Assembly (NCBI GenBank): GCA_002118135.1 | Contig: BDIU01000362.1 | Location: forward strand, 1-64,000 | DNA from: Trebouxia sp. TZW2008 | Taxonomy: Eukaryota; Chlorophyta; Trebouxiophyceae; Trebouxiales; Trebouxiaceae | DNA: 64,000 nt | Direction: 5' to 3' | Shown here: piece by piece, positions 1 through 12,300 of the stretch | How the letters are laid out: each line of letters starts with the position of its first letter | How positions within the stretch are numbered: the stretch's first letter is position 1 | Made by a program: the position numbers and the translations under genes | The notes under the pieces: model-generated | What the model saw: only the letters and a program-made list of their open reading frames with translations | What the model was told of the DNA's origin: nothing | Database searches by the model: none

Positions 1-890
1 CCCGCTTCATGCCCCTGCCAGGCTCTGATCAGACACTGCCTCAGGTCTTGCAGAGCACGGAAGCCAGACGGTGTCTCGGTTGGCTGTTTGCCTACTGGGA
101 ATGGACATCTCCCCTGTACCCAAAAAAAAAAAAAAAGAAAAAAAAAGCACGCTGTGATGATGCTGGTGCAGATGACTGGGCTAAGCGCGGCATGCATGGC
201 TAAGTCTGCATACCAGTGACTTAGAACGGCTTGCAGTGACTTAGCCTTCATGCTGTCGGCTTAGGCAGACTTGCACATGCTTAGGCTGGCTGAGGCTGTC
301 TCAGCCAGACTAAGTATAATCTAATCAGGGGGGTAGAATTCATTGTGTTGGCAGCTTTGTTGAGGTAGTGATTGATGCGGTGCAGCGAGTTCCTGGCTTG
401 ATGTACTTGGCAGGTGTATCTCTTTTGCATGCATGTTTTTGGCTTGCTTGTATCAGTCACTTTGTGGCTGGTGGTAGGCACACACACGTTTTGTCGACTG
501 ATCGCCTTGTCGTCTTGATGAGGCCGGTGTATCACTCAAAATAGGTTTGTCTGGTATCTTTGCTGGCGTTTTGGGCTGCATGGAGTGGACATCTTCCCTG
601 TAAAAAAAAAAAAAAAGGTTCCTGGCTGGGCCGATATGCATTGAGTAATGTTGTTTCGTCTAAACCACTCGATTCTTCGCCAACAAGCTGTTTCGACCAT
701 GCAGCTCGGCCCAGTATTTTAGCCAAATCTTGCAATGTGGACATTGAAAATTGCAAGTATGGACTGCAAGGATTTTTGGGTCGTGCATGCAGAGAAGACG
801 CAATCGCACAGCACTGTCATCTTAGCCGAATCAAAATTGATTTTCACAACAAACAATCATCGTTGTCCTTGACCAAGACAGCCACTGCAT
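1..890. other. Non-coding left edge with poly(A) tracts
   Basis: No exon could be supported here. The stretch lies 3' of the minus-strand secreted-protein gene. It holds two A-rich tracts (about 121-147 and 602-616), each preceded by a similar motif (GGACATCTnCCCTGTA), and several CTTAG-containing motifs between 220 and 314 ending in an imperfect hairpin at 280-314. Open frames here cross the poly(A) tracts and have no coding character. Confidence 0.5.
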
Positions 891-3800
891 TCATGCCCCA
901 TGTGGCAACACAAAAACAGCCATAGATTGATCTTTTGCGGTGCAGACAAAAGGCATATCTGCCTTTGCGCGATCTAGAGTTACTACAACCCTGTGCCTGT
1001 CTATCCAGCTCAAACCTTCAACAGTACAATACACCTTGTCGCAATTGTTGTCCCGTGGGAAATGATACACCGATCCTGAATGCTTGAACTCCATCTCATC
1101 GAAATCAAACTCGCTGACCCAGAGAGCAGAGTCTTCCTGCACAGAAATAGATGGCGGCTCATTTGATTTGAAAACACACCCTCAACAGTTTAATGTCGCC
1201 AGGCGTAAACATGTGTGCCTTTCCTTTCAGAAACAGCCTGAGACTTGCCCAAAACTATCGTTGCGCATCTGCCCTGCAATTTGGAGGCATTGTGCATATT
1301 TTCACAGCTGCAGTGCTCATCTTCTGCCTGACTCACAATGCAGTGTGCGGCTGATGTGAATGCATAAGCACACTATGCAGTGTGCAATTTTGAATGCTGC
1401 AGGCATGCCTGAATGATGACCTATCACATATTCACTGATGCCTGAATGTCTGTTGCTTGCAAGCAAAGGAAAGAGCCTCACCTGAGAAACAATTCCAAAT
1501 CGGTCTCCACTGAAGGCCATGCCAGCATAGTCCTGAAAGTCTGCTTCAGAAGGAACATGTATAGTCTTTGTAGGGACCCATCTGCATGCATACAGACAAA
1601 AACTCACCTGATTGCTATAATGTACCATTGTGAGTCTCTCTTGCAGCGCAGCCTTTGCTGAACTAACCGCAATCAATAGCAGAAACTCGAGGCAACAATA
1701 GACATCACATCGCAATGCAAATGCTTGCGCTCTTGACATTCACTCTCATATGCACCTTGCGACCTGGTGCAACCTGGTAGGCAGATTGTTTGCATTCAGG
1801 CATGCTAGCTAATTTGACAGGTATCACCATAAGTGCGGCAACACAGGCTCTTGCACTCAGTACATCTAGTCTGACTGCAACAACCTGAGGACATGCCAGG
1901 GACATTGACGGATCATCTTTTGTATGAATTTAAGTAAGAAACAGCTGAAAGAAAGCCACCTGCAGTGTCCATTGGCATCCTGCTGCAGCTGAGAGATGAT
2001 GAGGCGACCATTCCCTGACTCTCTGCCCTTTTTGCCTCCGCTGCAGAAGTTGCCTTCGCACAATGCAAACAGGAACTTGCCTGCAGGGGTAGCGCCAGCT
2101 TTTTGGAGCATGCATATGGCAGCACATGGCATAATCATGATAGTGGATAATCAGTGGCTACACTTTTCAGCAAATGTTCTAGGTGTGTGTGGCCCAGTCC
2201 TATCTGACAGGCTGGCTTGTTCTGAGAGTCATGGTAAGGGCAGTTGACGTTCAACTGTTGAAAATGAGACAAAACAATGTTGTTCCAAATCTGCATGCAG
2301 CAGGGTGTGCAAACCTGTTCAAGAAGGAATTGTGCTTTGTCACACTCAGAGCACTTATTGCCAAAGGCTGTGGGAACAAACAGACTTGAGCAGGTGCATC
2401 AAACTTGCCAAGAGTAGGCACACTTTTCTGCAGTGCGTAGCTGCAGCAGTACATTACATGAGACAGGAACAATGTTGTTACAAAAAACTTTTGACTTGCC
2501 CTCAAACCGCGGTCGATGTTTTGTTGAGGTCTCTCTCAGGAATTGTTACAAAAACTTTTGACTTGCCCTCAAACCGTGGTGGATGTTTGTAAAAAACCAT
2601 CACGAAAATTGGGTCAGGACATAGCCTTCTCTCTAGCCTTCTCGAGACAGGCATTGAATGAGCTTGCACCTCTGGACAACTTGATAAAAGGACGATTTCT
2701 TGGTGAAAGCAGTCCTGATACAGCAACTGTGTATGAATTACCTTTTGGCCCTCCATCATAGTACTGTATGCTTTCAATGCCTTTGTTCTCATGTGACAGC
2801 TTCAACTCCAGATCGCATAGCTGCACAGATTTATAGGATGTCTTGTTTGGAAAGAGTTCCAGCTCCTCAATCAATGGCTTGAGTGAGTTGTCTGCATGCC
2901 ATGCAGATGTGTCAACATCATACACATGACACAGGCCAAATACAAGCATGTCCACGTCTATGCCATCATGCAAGTGCGCTCACTGTGCAACACAGACATC
3001 AGACAAACAAGACTGTGACTGTTGTGACTGCACATGATACAACTGCAGCATGTTGCAGGACCCAAAATGCATGCAGGCGCAAAGCGCTGACTCTGAAGAC
3101 CGCATGTCATGTATTGCAAATGCATGCCAGCAACAAGCAGTCTGGAGATATAGACCACATTCATGAGCTGCATTGGGTCCTGTCATGTTGCAAGCAAGCA
3201 TGAATTTCTTGACAGGGTGCTTCAAGCATGCAATGACGGTAGCGAGTTGCAAAGGCAATGTTTTGCTTACCTGGATGCCGATGTGATTCTTGCACAACTA
3301 GAAAAGTATCTGAGTCAGCTCTGCATGCACCACATTGCTCTTATTGTATTTTGTGAATTGGCTGACAGCAGTTTGCACCATTTACTTGAAGCATAGATTG
3401 CTGCTTTTTGAATCAAAAGCATTTGCCTACTTGTAGGTTATGCCCTCAAATTGTGACTCTTCCCCAATCTCGCCTGCTAAGTGATTGGCAGATGACATGG
3501 CCTCAAGCTTGTCATTGACGACTCCAAGGCTGCGATGACTGCAGGCATATCACAGAAAGTGCAGCTTGAGCGACCCTGGTGCTGCGGATTGCTAGGAAGA
3601 CACTTGAAACAATAGTAAGCAGAGCGAGTCGAACATTCATATGCGCTGGCACACAAGACTTTTGGACAGAACTGTTTGGAGACACTACACTGCTTCTGCA
3701 TGCACCTAGCTGGGTCATAGAACTTCACTAGAGTGCAGGGCAGTGATGATGACGATGCAGCTCGAATACTCAGATTCAAGTCAAATTCGCATGAGCAAGT

Positions 3801-4116
3801 CTTATCACCTGTCAAAGACGACGTAGTACGTGTTGTTGACGCGGACCAAGCCGCTTGCTTCGAACTTGGTCTCTCCATGCAAATCTCTAAAGACCCCAGC
3901 AAACGGGATCTCCTTTATAAGCTTGAGAGACTTCTTACGCCAGTCAGTCCGTTCGCAAAGGCTTTCTTTCGTATGTTTGTGAGGTCTGCCAAACGTTAAG
4001 AAGTCAAAAACAAGATTAGCCCGCTCAGCTGCTGACGCTCGGGAATTTGCGGAAGCTACGAGGCCGTGCAAACACAGTTGACTGATCAAGCACAAACGTA
4101 TCACAACAGCCAGCAT
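891..4116 (-). CDS. Conserved secreted protein, eight exons
   Basis: Modelled exons (minus strand, 5' to 3'): 4116-3809, 3538-3431, 3320-3271, 2891-2742, 2080-1960, 1652-1608, 1581-1482, 1136-891. Phases join without a break to a 375-aa protein ending at TGA 891-893. The start is the ATG at 4116-4114, which opens a hydrophobic signal peptide (MLAVVIRLCLISQLCLHGL) followed by an Ala/Ser cleavage-like region. Recognisable blocks are KFEASGLVRV near residue 90, SHENKGIES, FALCEGNFC followed by SGNGR, and a C-terminal EDSALWV with a DRAKAD/AKDQS region. From memory these blocks resemble a conserved plant/algal secreted family of unknown function that may be propeller-like; I give no enzymatic role. 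Exon 6 (45 nt) is the least certain. The first exon lies 285 bp from the divergent LHCB gene. Confidence 0.8.
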
Positions 4117-4401
4117 ATGCTTCAGCACAAACTCGAGCCTTGCTTCAAAGCTGCTGCAAACTCCTCGGCAACGATGTCAGCTTCGAGAACGCTGCGTCTA
4201 AACGCTCACATTGCAGCTCTGCAGCTAGCATGGCAATGACTTGCATGACGCATGCGCGCTCCACGTGCCTGGTCACATGGGCACAATTGCCGCAGCTCAC
4301 CCACGACTGAGTCAAGATCCGCGCAAGATAAGGCCATGCGCTTGAAGTCGGTCGCTGCTGCCGGTGTGTGCGATTGTTGAGCAACTTGAGCGATCGTAGT
4401 C
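4117..4401. promoter_or_regulatory. Bidirectional promoter: secreted protein / LHCB
   Basis: Only 285 bp separate the start codons of the divergent secreted-protein gene (minus) and LHCB (plus), so both 5' UTRs and promoters must fit here. The segment is relatively GC-rich with CG-containing motifs compared with the surrounding introns. No TATA box or light-responsive element was assigned. Confidence 0.5.
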
Positions 4402-7400
4402 ATGGCCAACGCACTTCTACAGAAATCGTTCCTCGGAACCGAGCTCGGCAGGCCGAGCTTGGGCATCAAGGTGAAGCAAGTGCTGTTTGATCTAGAGCGA
4501 TCGGCTGGAGCCGTATCTGCAGCGCTCGAATTTACGAAGTGATTGCGGGCAGCGCTGCAACAGCTTGTGCTGATCGCAGGCAAGGAGCAATGGCTCTCTT
4601 GTCGTCATGAAAAATGCCGCTAACAAGGCTGCAAAGACAGCCAAACAGGCGACACAATCAGCCAAGCAAGCGGCGGGCAAGGCAACTCAGGCCGGTAAGC
4701 AAGCCCAAGGCAAGGCTACCCAGGCAGGCAAGCAGGTGACCAAGAAGGGCGGAGCTTCAGTCCCTAAGGGCGCCCGCAAGACTGTCAGGCGCGTTCAGAG
4801 ACAGTTCGCTGTTGTGAAGGGCGCAGCTCATCACGCCAACAGCTCGTGACTTTGTCGATTGTCCATTGGCTTTTGACAAAGCCAATCTCCCGATTGTTGT
4901 GTGCAGGAGTCGATTGGGATGGTGAGTAGAACATCAGACACTGGTCTCAGGTTCTAGCAGGCCCTTTTGGCAGATTTTCTGCAATTAGGTAATGACTGAA
5001 TCAAGTGAAATGCAATACGTAACTCTATAATGGTACAGGTGGGGTCCTGACTCATCTCAATCAGGGGACAACCAGTGGTACGGCCCAAACAGAGCAAAGT
5101 TTCTAGGTGAAGATAATATTCTTGTTGCCAATAGCGTCTCCATGAGCACTTTGTCCTGTCTGTCTCACAGCTTATCTGATGCTTCACCTTTTGCATCACA
5201 GGACCCTTCACCAACCCTCCAGACTACTTGACTGGGGAGTTTGCTGGTGACTACGGCTGGGTGAGTTTTGTGTGTGGTTTGATGCCATGCTGTACCAGTC
5301 TTGATCAGCTTCAGTGCTTGACTTTGGAGTGACTGTCATGATGCACAGAACTGCATTGCCTGTTGATGACAAGGCAAAAGCTGCAAGAAGCTACTGTATG
5401 CTTTGGCAGCCTGAGGCATGAGCTGCTCCAAATGCTGCAGCAGCTTTTTTTGCTGCAATGTATGGCGTCAAGTCAGGTCACAAGCTGACAAGGCATTGAG
5501 GCAATGGCTGTGCCAGTTAGCATGTCGCAAATGCCTGCATCTGCAGGCTATTGTAGCTGCAGTGTGTACTCAGCAATCCTCGACCCAAAACAGAAACAGC
5601 TGCTTGCTGCTGTGACTGATTACAGCATATGGTGCAGGACACACAAGGGCTGTCAGCCGACCCTGAGACCTTCCGCAGGTACCGGGAGATCGAGGTCATT
5701 CACGCAAGATGGGCCATGCTTGGAGCCCTGGGCTGCATCACCCCTGAGGTAGCCACATCAGACCCGGCCGCCCCTCCTTTTCCCCTCATCCTTGCGTTTG
5801 CTGAAGCAAGCACAGTGCTTTTGTTGATGTTAAAGAGTGCATTTAGTGATGCACTGCCAGCCGTCAGCGCGTCGATGACAGCCGCATAGACTTTCACAAG
5901 TAGCATGCTAGCGCACCAGCATGCTCAGCCTGACGACAATCATGTGTTTGCTCTTTGCTGATGCAAATTCAATGAAAGCCAGCTTAAGTTCAGTCAGTCA
6001 GAGTTGGCATCCTGAAACGCTGTCGCTGAGGCGACCGGATCTAAAAAAAAGACCTCGACAGCTTGAGTTTTGTGGGTTGATGTATGGCAACTTGATAGTA
6101 GTGACATACCACTTGTGGTTGAGCTGTATCCTTTTTGAGGGACAATGGGTGTGAGTAGGCATCACAAGTCTATGTGCATTTGGCGGCAAGGATATGGCCT
6201 GCAACCCAGGTTTGCTGGTACACCAGGCAGGACACATGTCTGTGGCAAAGCAATGTGCAACATGCAGATACATATATATACGACATGACCACCAATCTGA
6301 CATCTCCAATTGTCAATATTGTAGTAGACAGGCGAAAGTCATCTTGACACTACTGTGAGCTTCAACAGGGTTGTGATTGTTTACAAGACACTCCTAAGCT
6401 TGCTCCCAATCTTGCCCAGTTGATACAATAGCACTTAGAGGAGAGAAGGAAACAGCACACTATACGTCATCTCATCACATTGTTGCTTGCGTGCAGTATT
6501 TGGAGAAGTTTGCGGGCATCAAGTTTCAGGAGCCTGTGTGGTTCAAGTCCGGCGCCATCATCTTGAATGAGCCTCTGAACTACCTGGGCCAGCCCAACCT
6601 CATTGGAGCCAGGAGCATCATTGCCACCCTGGCTGTCCAGGTAAACAGCACTATACGCAGCAGTGTGCAAAACCGGGCACTAGATCGTCAAATAGTACCA
6701 GCACAATCTGATAGGGATCAGAAGCAGCATTGCTACCCTAGCTGTGGAGGCACTACTGCGTCTTTATTGAGTTTTGATCATATGTAAACCCCACTTAAGA
6801 TGCAGGGCTATGACCGCTTGTGACGGTGCTAACAGACCCCAGCAAATTTGCTGCATGTCTAGTTGAATGGTTTGTACATGAAGGCTGTGACTGGCTGACA
6901 CAAGCATTGGCACCTGGCACCGCTTTTGTCTGCAGCCAGGCTGATCTATACAATAATTCTGATTGCATATGCTTGGAATGTGTGCCAGCAGGGAAACTTG
7001 CCATGCAAATATGTTCCCCGCATACAAGTGCAGCAGCATTGCTCAGATCTGCGTGCACGTGGTTTGCCTATCGCCTTCCTGTTTGCATGAATAGCAGTCA
7101 GCCAAGCACTCAGCGCATCATGCAGTCGCAAAAAGGAGGCTGTTCCTACTTTGGCATCCAGCAAAACCAGGCTACACATAACTGCCCAGATCAGGGTCAA
7201 GGTATGGCACAGATACGGCTTATCTATATGCCAGCCAATATCAGTCGACAAATCTGTTTCCCTTGCCCGTAACAATGCAAATACACCATGAGACAGGGTT
7301 TGATGCCCTGTTGCATTGCAGGTCATCGTGATGGGTTTGGTGGAGGGCTACCGTGTGAACGGAGGTCCCCTGGGTGAGAAGATTGACCCCCTGTACCCAG

Positions 7401-8753
7401 GAGGCTGGTTCGACCCCCTGGAATTTGCCTCTGACCCTGTAAGTGATCCACAAGTCTTCTTTGCGTGCAGATTTGCTGTCCTTTGTCACACACCCTTTGC
7501 ATCAGAGCCTGTGTCTTCTTGCATGATGCCAGTGCATCTGCATGTATACAGCTCAAGTGCGGGTTTTTGCCTTCTTGTGCAAAAGAGATGTGAGAGGGAG
7601 ACCTGTAAGTGCTGCACAACTGCGAAACATACTTCTGATGCCGACATCACTGCCTGCGCGGTGCCTGCTGTTTGCCTCTGTGTTTTTGCAAAACATTTGT
7701 ATGCCTGCTGCTCGCCTTCAGATTGACAAGTTGTTGGGTGTACGCGAGCCTGTGAGTGCTGCACACCTGAAGGAGTCACTCCTGCTGCTGCTGCTGCTGC
7801 TGCAGGGTTCACAGTGTAGCAGCATCCATCACAACAGCTGCTGCACTATCTGCCTGCCCTTGCAATTTGCCGCTGCATTTCTTCTCCTCTTTCTTTTCCT
7901 GCATGACTCTTGCTGCAGCGTACTCTCAGCAACTTGCTTGCTTAAGTCGGCATGCAGTCATCTAAAAGGGCTGCTTGGGCAGGTTGTGAAAGCAGCTTGC
8001 ATCATGGTGTTTGACAGCTGGTGTTTGCTCTACAGGACAGTTTTGCTGAGCTCAAGGTCAAGGAGATCAAGAACGGCAGGTGAGCATGGTACTGTAGTAT
8101 CTGCATAGCCATTGTCACCTCACATAAAGTTTGATCTATGCTGTACAGCTGGTCCACATATCTCCACATCTGGAAGCAGACTCTCACAACTGCATTGATG
8201 ATCAAGCTTTGATGAACTGCTGCATTGCTAGTTTGCACGGTTGTGTTGCCCCTGTCTCACCTATTTGGCATGCTGTATCAGAGGCATCAGTGTCAAGCCT
8301 GTCGCTAACATGGCTCTTGCACTGTTTGCAGGCTAGCTATGTTTGCCATGCTGGGTTTCTTTGTCCAGGCCATTGTCACCGGAAAGGTAGGCTGCTGCTC
8401 TCAATGCTTGCAAGGGCAATAAGTGCAGCTACAACAGCAGCACACACCACCAAGTGACAGCAACACGCATACTGCTGCTGCGACAGTCACACACATTTGC
8501 TGGTGTTTTTGATGGTACCTGCCATGGCGATGTTTCCAATGGATGCAAATGCACTGCATGTCATCTTCAGGCTGTCTCCATTGCAATTTTCAGTACAATG
8601 ATCAAAGAAACACCACCCTCACTTCGTATTTGGCTACGAATGGACAATGCACTGCAGGGACCATTGGAGAATTTGCTGGAGCACGTTGCCGATCCATTCA
8701 GCAACAATGGTCTGACCTATGACACAGCTGCTAAGTTCGACCCAAGCGGTTAA
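4402..8753 (+). CDS. LHCB: Chlorophyll a/b-binding antenna protein (LHCB family)
   Basis: Light-harvesting protein of photosystem II; binds chlorophyll a/b and xanthophylls in the thylakoid. Exons: 4402-4470, 4580 to about 4815-4846, about 4907-4921, 5202-5260, 5638-5748, 6497-6640, 7322-7438, 8036-8079, 8332-8386, 8657-8753 (TAA 8751-8753). Family marks: [12 protein letters not shown], then helix 1 with [14 protein letters not shown], helix 2 region ending in [22 protein letters not shown], and helix 3 [17 protein letters not shown] followed by VTGKGPLENL. The [15 protein letters not shown] loop and the DPFSNN C-terminus recall CP26 (Lhcb5) as much as major LHCII, so the subtype is open. Exon 1 and early exon 2 look like a plastid transit peptide. 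Exon 2 then encodes an unusual Lys/Ala/Gln-rich basic stretch. Its 3' splice junction is the weak point: the phase needed for exon 3 (VDWDGPF) fits no ideal GT donor after the basic stretch. Confidence 0.93.
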
Positions 8754-9313
8754 GCAGTTCGAGCGTGTAGTGGCTTGAGTTGCTGGCAGCTCTATTTTTC
8801 TGAGAGAATTGCTGTGGGCCAACTATCAGCGCTATTTTATAGTCACATGTATCGTGGTCAAAGCAGCATGACGACCTTGTACAGTCTTCAGACCGTGGCA
8901 GTGTAGATGTATACGAGTATAGAGCAGCTCATCAAGCCTCGCTTTGAAAGATACACATTCTGACCATGTTATTGCTGCAAGTTCTTAAACAACATCTCGC
9001 GTCAATGACACAGCCTTTGAGGCTGCTGTTTCGCTATTGAATCTCTCCTGATTCGATGTAACCGTTGCATACGTTGTAAGCGTTACATCGTAGCTTTTGA
9101 AGCGTTACACCGCGCGGATTGGCGAAGCGCTACAGTGTTCGCTGCAAGCGCATTCGCGTAGCATACGCTTGCCTCAAATCTCAAGGCATCGTTGCTGACG
9201 AGCGCATGTAGGGATTGTATGCATTTTCAATCGCTGCGCGGGCGCTCGCGCCAGGCGAGTGCTTTTCGCTGCCCGAGATAAGCGGAATGGCTTGATACAG
9301 AGTCTTTAGCAAG
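8754..9313. promoter_or_regulatory. LHCB 3' UTR and QRICH2-like promoter region
   Basis: Stretch between the LHCB stop and the next plus-strand start; no exon seen. It contains a clean inverted repeat, CGATGTAAC at 9054-9062 and GTTACATCG at 9082-9090, with a 19-nt spacer that carries a further TGTAA. The TGTAA strings resemble the green-algal polyadenylation signal, so the palindrome could belong to the end of LHCB rather than to the downstream promoter. Confidence 0.4.
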
Positions 9314-12300
9314 ATGGCAGATGTACAATCTGCTTTCCCAGACCTGGAGGTTGTACTGACTGTGAGTCGAGTGGAAGTTGTCAGCGGCGTCGAGATCGAA
9401 ACAATCAAGGCTGCACTACGGTGGCTTTACGATGAAGTCCAAAAGCGTCCGGTTGGCCAGCTCGATACGTCCCCGATGCAGACGCAGCTGGAGGAGTTGC
9501 GCAAGGCAGACGTAAAACAGACAGCATCCACAGACGCCTTGCGGCAGCAGCAGGTGCTCTGCATGCTGTTGACCGATGCAACCTATGCTATGTAGCACTG
9601 TCCCCTTTGCCTGCATGCAATCGAAATCAAGTGCTTTGTCATCAGACGTCACCTTTAACACTCACACATATGTCAGCTGCAAGCTTATAGTCGTCAATGT
9701 ATGGCACCAGACTTCGCTGATGCACTAACGCTAGCTGCACTGCTTTCCAGGAACAACTGCTGCAGAGGTCCAAAGACCATGACAAGGCACTTGAAGCTGT
9801 ACAGCAGCTGCTAGGTGCAGTGCAGGAGCTGCACGCCAGTGAGCAAGCATCATCAGGTATGCCATGAGCCCTTCAACCATTGTCCCCAAACAGACAGATT
9901 TGCTGCAAGCAAATCTTGCATTGTAGCCATTAGCAAGTCGGCAAGACTGCTACCAAAATTTGAGTGCACCACCGCTCCTTTTGTTGAAAACAAGATGTTG
10001 GGAACGCCGTGACATGAACTGGCATATTGCTCTCTCTAACAGCAGTGCTTTATGCCCTCAAAGCATGCATCATCATGGGGGAAGCGTTGCCCAAGGTGCC
10101 CTCTACAAAGACAATACTTCACCACATGCCATGAAATGTCACGCAGGCTTCAATGAGCAGCTACAGGCAATGACAGATGCCCAAATCAAGATGGCTCAGG
10201 ACATTGCAGCTCTGCAATCTGGTCAGCCGTCTGTCAGGTCTCCTCAAGCTCAACAGTCAGGGCAGCAAGGAGCCAGCAACATCAACTCTGATGTTCAGAA
10301 CAGCCCTGATGCTGTTGCTAGCCCTAGTGGGTCTGCTGCAAACAGCCCTGCTACTGTCATTGGGACTAGTGGAGCTGCTTCAAACAGCCCTGGTCCTTAC
10401 ACTGGAGCTGGTGGGGCTGCTGCAAAGAGCCCTGCTACAGCCAGCACAACTACAAGCACAGATGGCTGCAGTGCAAGCCTTGATCAGCGTCTGACTGCTT
10501 TGACAGCAGAGGTATGTACTCTGCATCTGCTACATCATTTGTTGCTGCATTACGCATCCTGTGACAGTACCATTGGAGAGTGTACAGATTTTGTGTCCAC
10601 TCACCTGTTTCCTAGCACACATTGCATGTGCCCACATGCGTGAGCATCTGAGCTGGAAATTCAAGGGACTGCAGCTAGAGTGAGACTCCCTGCACCTGAA
10701 AGCTTGCAACTAACAAAAGCAGACGCTTTCACAAAGCAAAACAGTTGCTAACCAAAGCCTGCATGGTACATATCCGCACCATTTAGTGTCCATCGGAAAT
10801 CAAACGAGTCAGACAGGCTGCTGAGCCAATTCCAATTCTTAACCAGTGTGTTGCCGCAGGTGGCTCAACTTAGGGCTGAAGTGAGCAAAATGGCCCCTCA
10901 GAGCAGCAGCAACAGCCCTGCCCCCTCTAGTCAGGGCGCAGCAGCATCCACCAGTGCTGCAACATTGGCTGTAAGTCACCCTGGGGGTCCCAGTGCTCAG
11001 ACAGAGGGCAGAACAGCTTCTGCCAAGGAAGGACAGATAGCTGCTCAGATAAACAACCAGCAGAACAGGTAAGCCAATCACTTCTGACCCTCGCTCTCTA
11101 GCAATGTCACAGCAGCGTCTATTTGTGCTGGGTCAACAGCTGCAAGCCAGTCTGTTGGTGACGATGCTCAGTCACAGGGCAGATCAGCAGCTTCCTGCTA
11201 AGGGCAACAGCTAGCTGCTCAGCACAACAGGCGAGCCAACTACTTCAGTCTTCTAGTGTTTCTAAGACTTCTACTCATTCCTTTTCTGTGAACACCATGA
11301 GTCATTCAATTACTTTTCATACTTCTATCGGTTCTGGTTCTGCTGACATTTCAGGTTGTCTTATACTCATAAGGCTCATTGCCCTGGCACGGGCTTGTGC
11401 CAAATGTGCACATGTTGATACTGCTCTTGCTATTTGCTGATGTGCCAAATACAAAAGTGGTGTTGGCTGCGCCTGACTACTGCTTGTCTGAATCAGCAAT
11501 CAAGAATCTCAGGCAACACAAGCATGACAACAAGCAGCAGTTAATCACGCACAAGACTGACCGTGCGATGTTCCTGAATTTCAATTTCAGATGTGTTGAG
11601 CGTGTATGCGTGCATCGGACTGGACGGCCTTGCTCAGCCTGTCTTGCTTACACAGCGCTGCTACCACGGACTCAGTGTGTTCTCCATCTTCTGCTCCTTT
11701 TGACTCTGGAGTGTGGGATAGGCATGGTCATGTTTGTCACTTTCCCCATCTTTGACAGTGCAGATACGTACAACAGTGAACATGCCTTTACCACAGGCCA
11801 GCCTCAAAAGCACAAGATAGGATGCAGACTGGACAAAACTGCTCAGCCATCAAAAGCTGCCTCATGCAGTCTTGTCCTTGCAAACTGGTTGTCTTGAAGA
11901 GCACACACAGACACAGTGTCTTGGCCATCAGCGCTTGATATATTACAATCAGGCTGCTTCCTTGGCGTGGCAGCCAGCTAAGCCTTTCAGCTTGCAAAGC
12001 ACATGACTGTATCATTGAAATATGTTTCTGAAGTCTTCTGAAATTTCAACTGGTGCAAGCAAATCTTCAATGTCTGTCTGTCATGTTGTGCAGGCTTGGC
12101 CAGGATTCAGAAGCCCGTCTGGCAAACCTGGCAGAGTCTCTGGTAGGGTTGCAACAGCAGCTGGCAGGTCAGGGCAATACCCTGGCAGAACTGCAGGCAG
12201 CAGAGGCAGATCTGGCAGGCTCCCTTCCAGGGCTACGGCAGCAGCTGGCAGGGCAGGGCAATGCCCTAGCAGAACTGCAGGCGGCAGAGGCAGAACTGCG

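Noticed and set aside
4695..4906. Alternative LHCB intron from a GTAAGC at 4695
   Set aside because: It is in correct phase and cannot be excluded, but it would treat a strongly coding-like Lys-rich stretch as intron. Kept as a test under findings.
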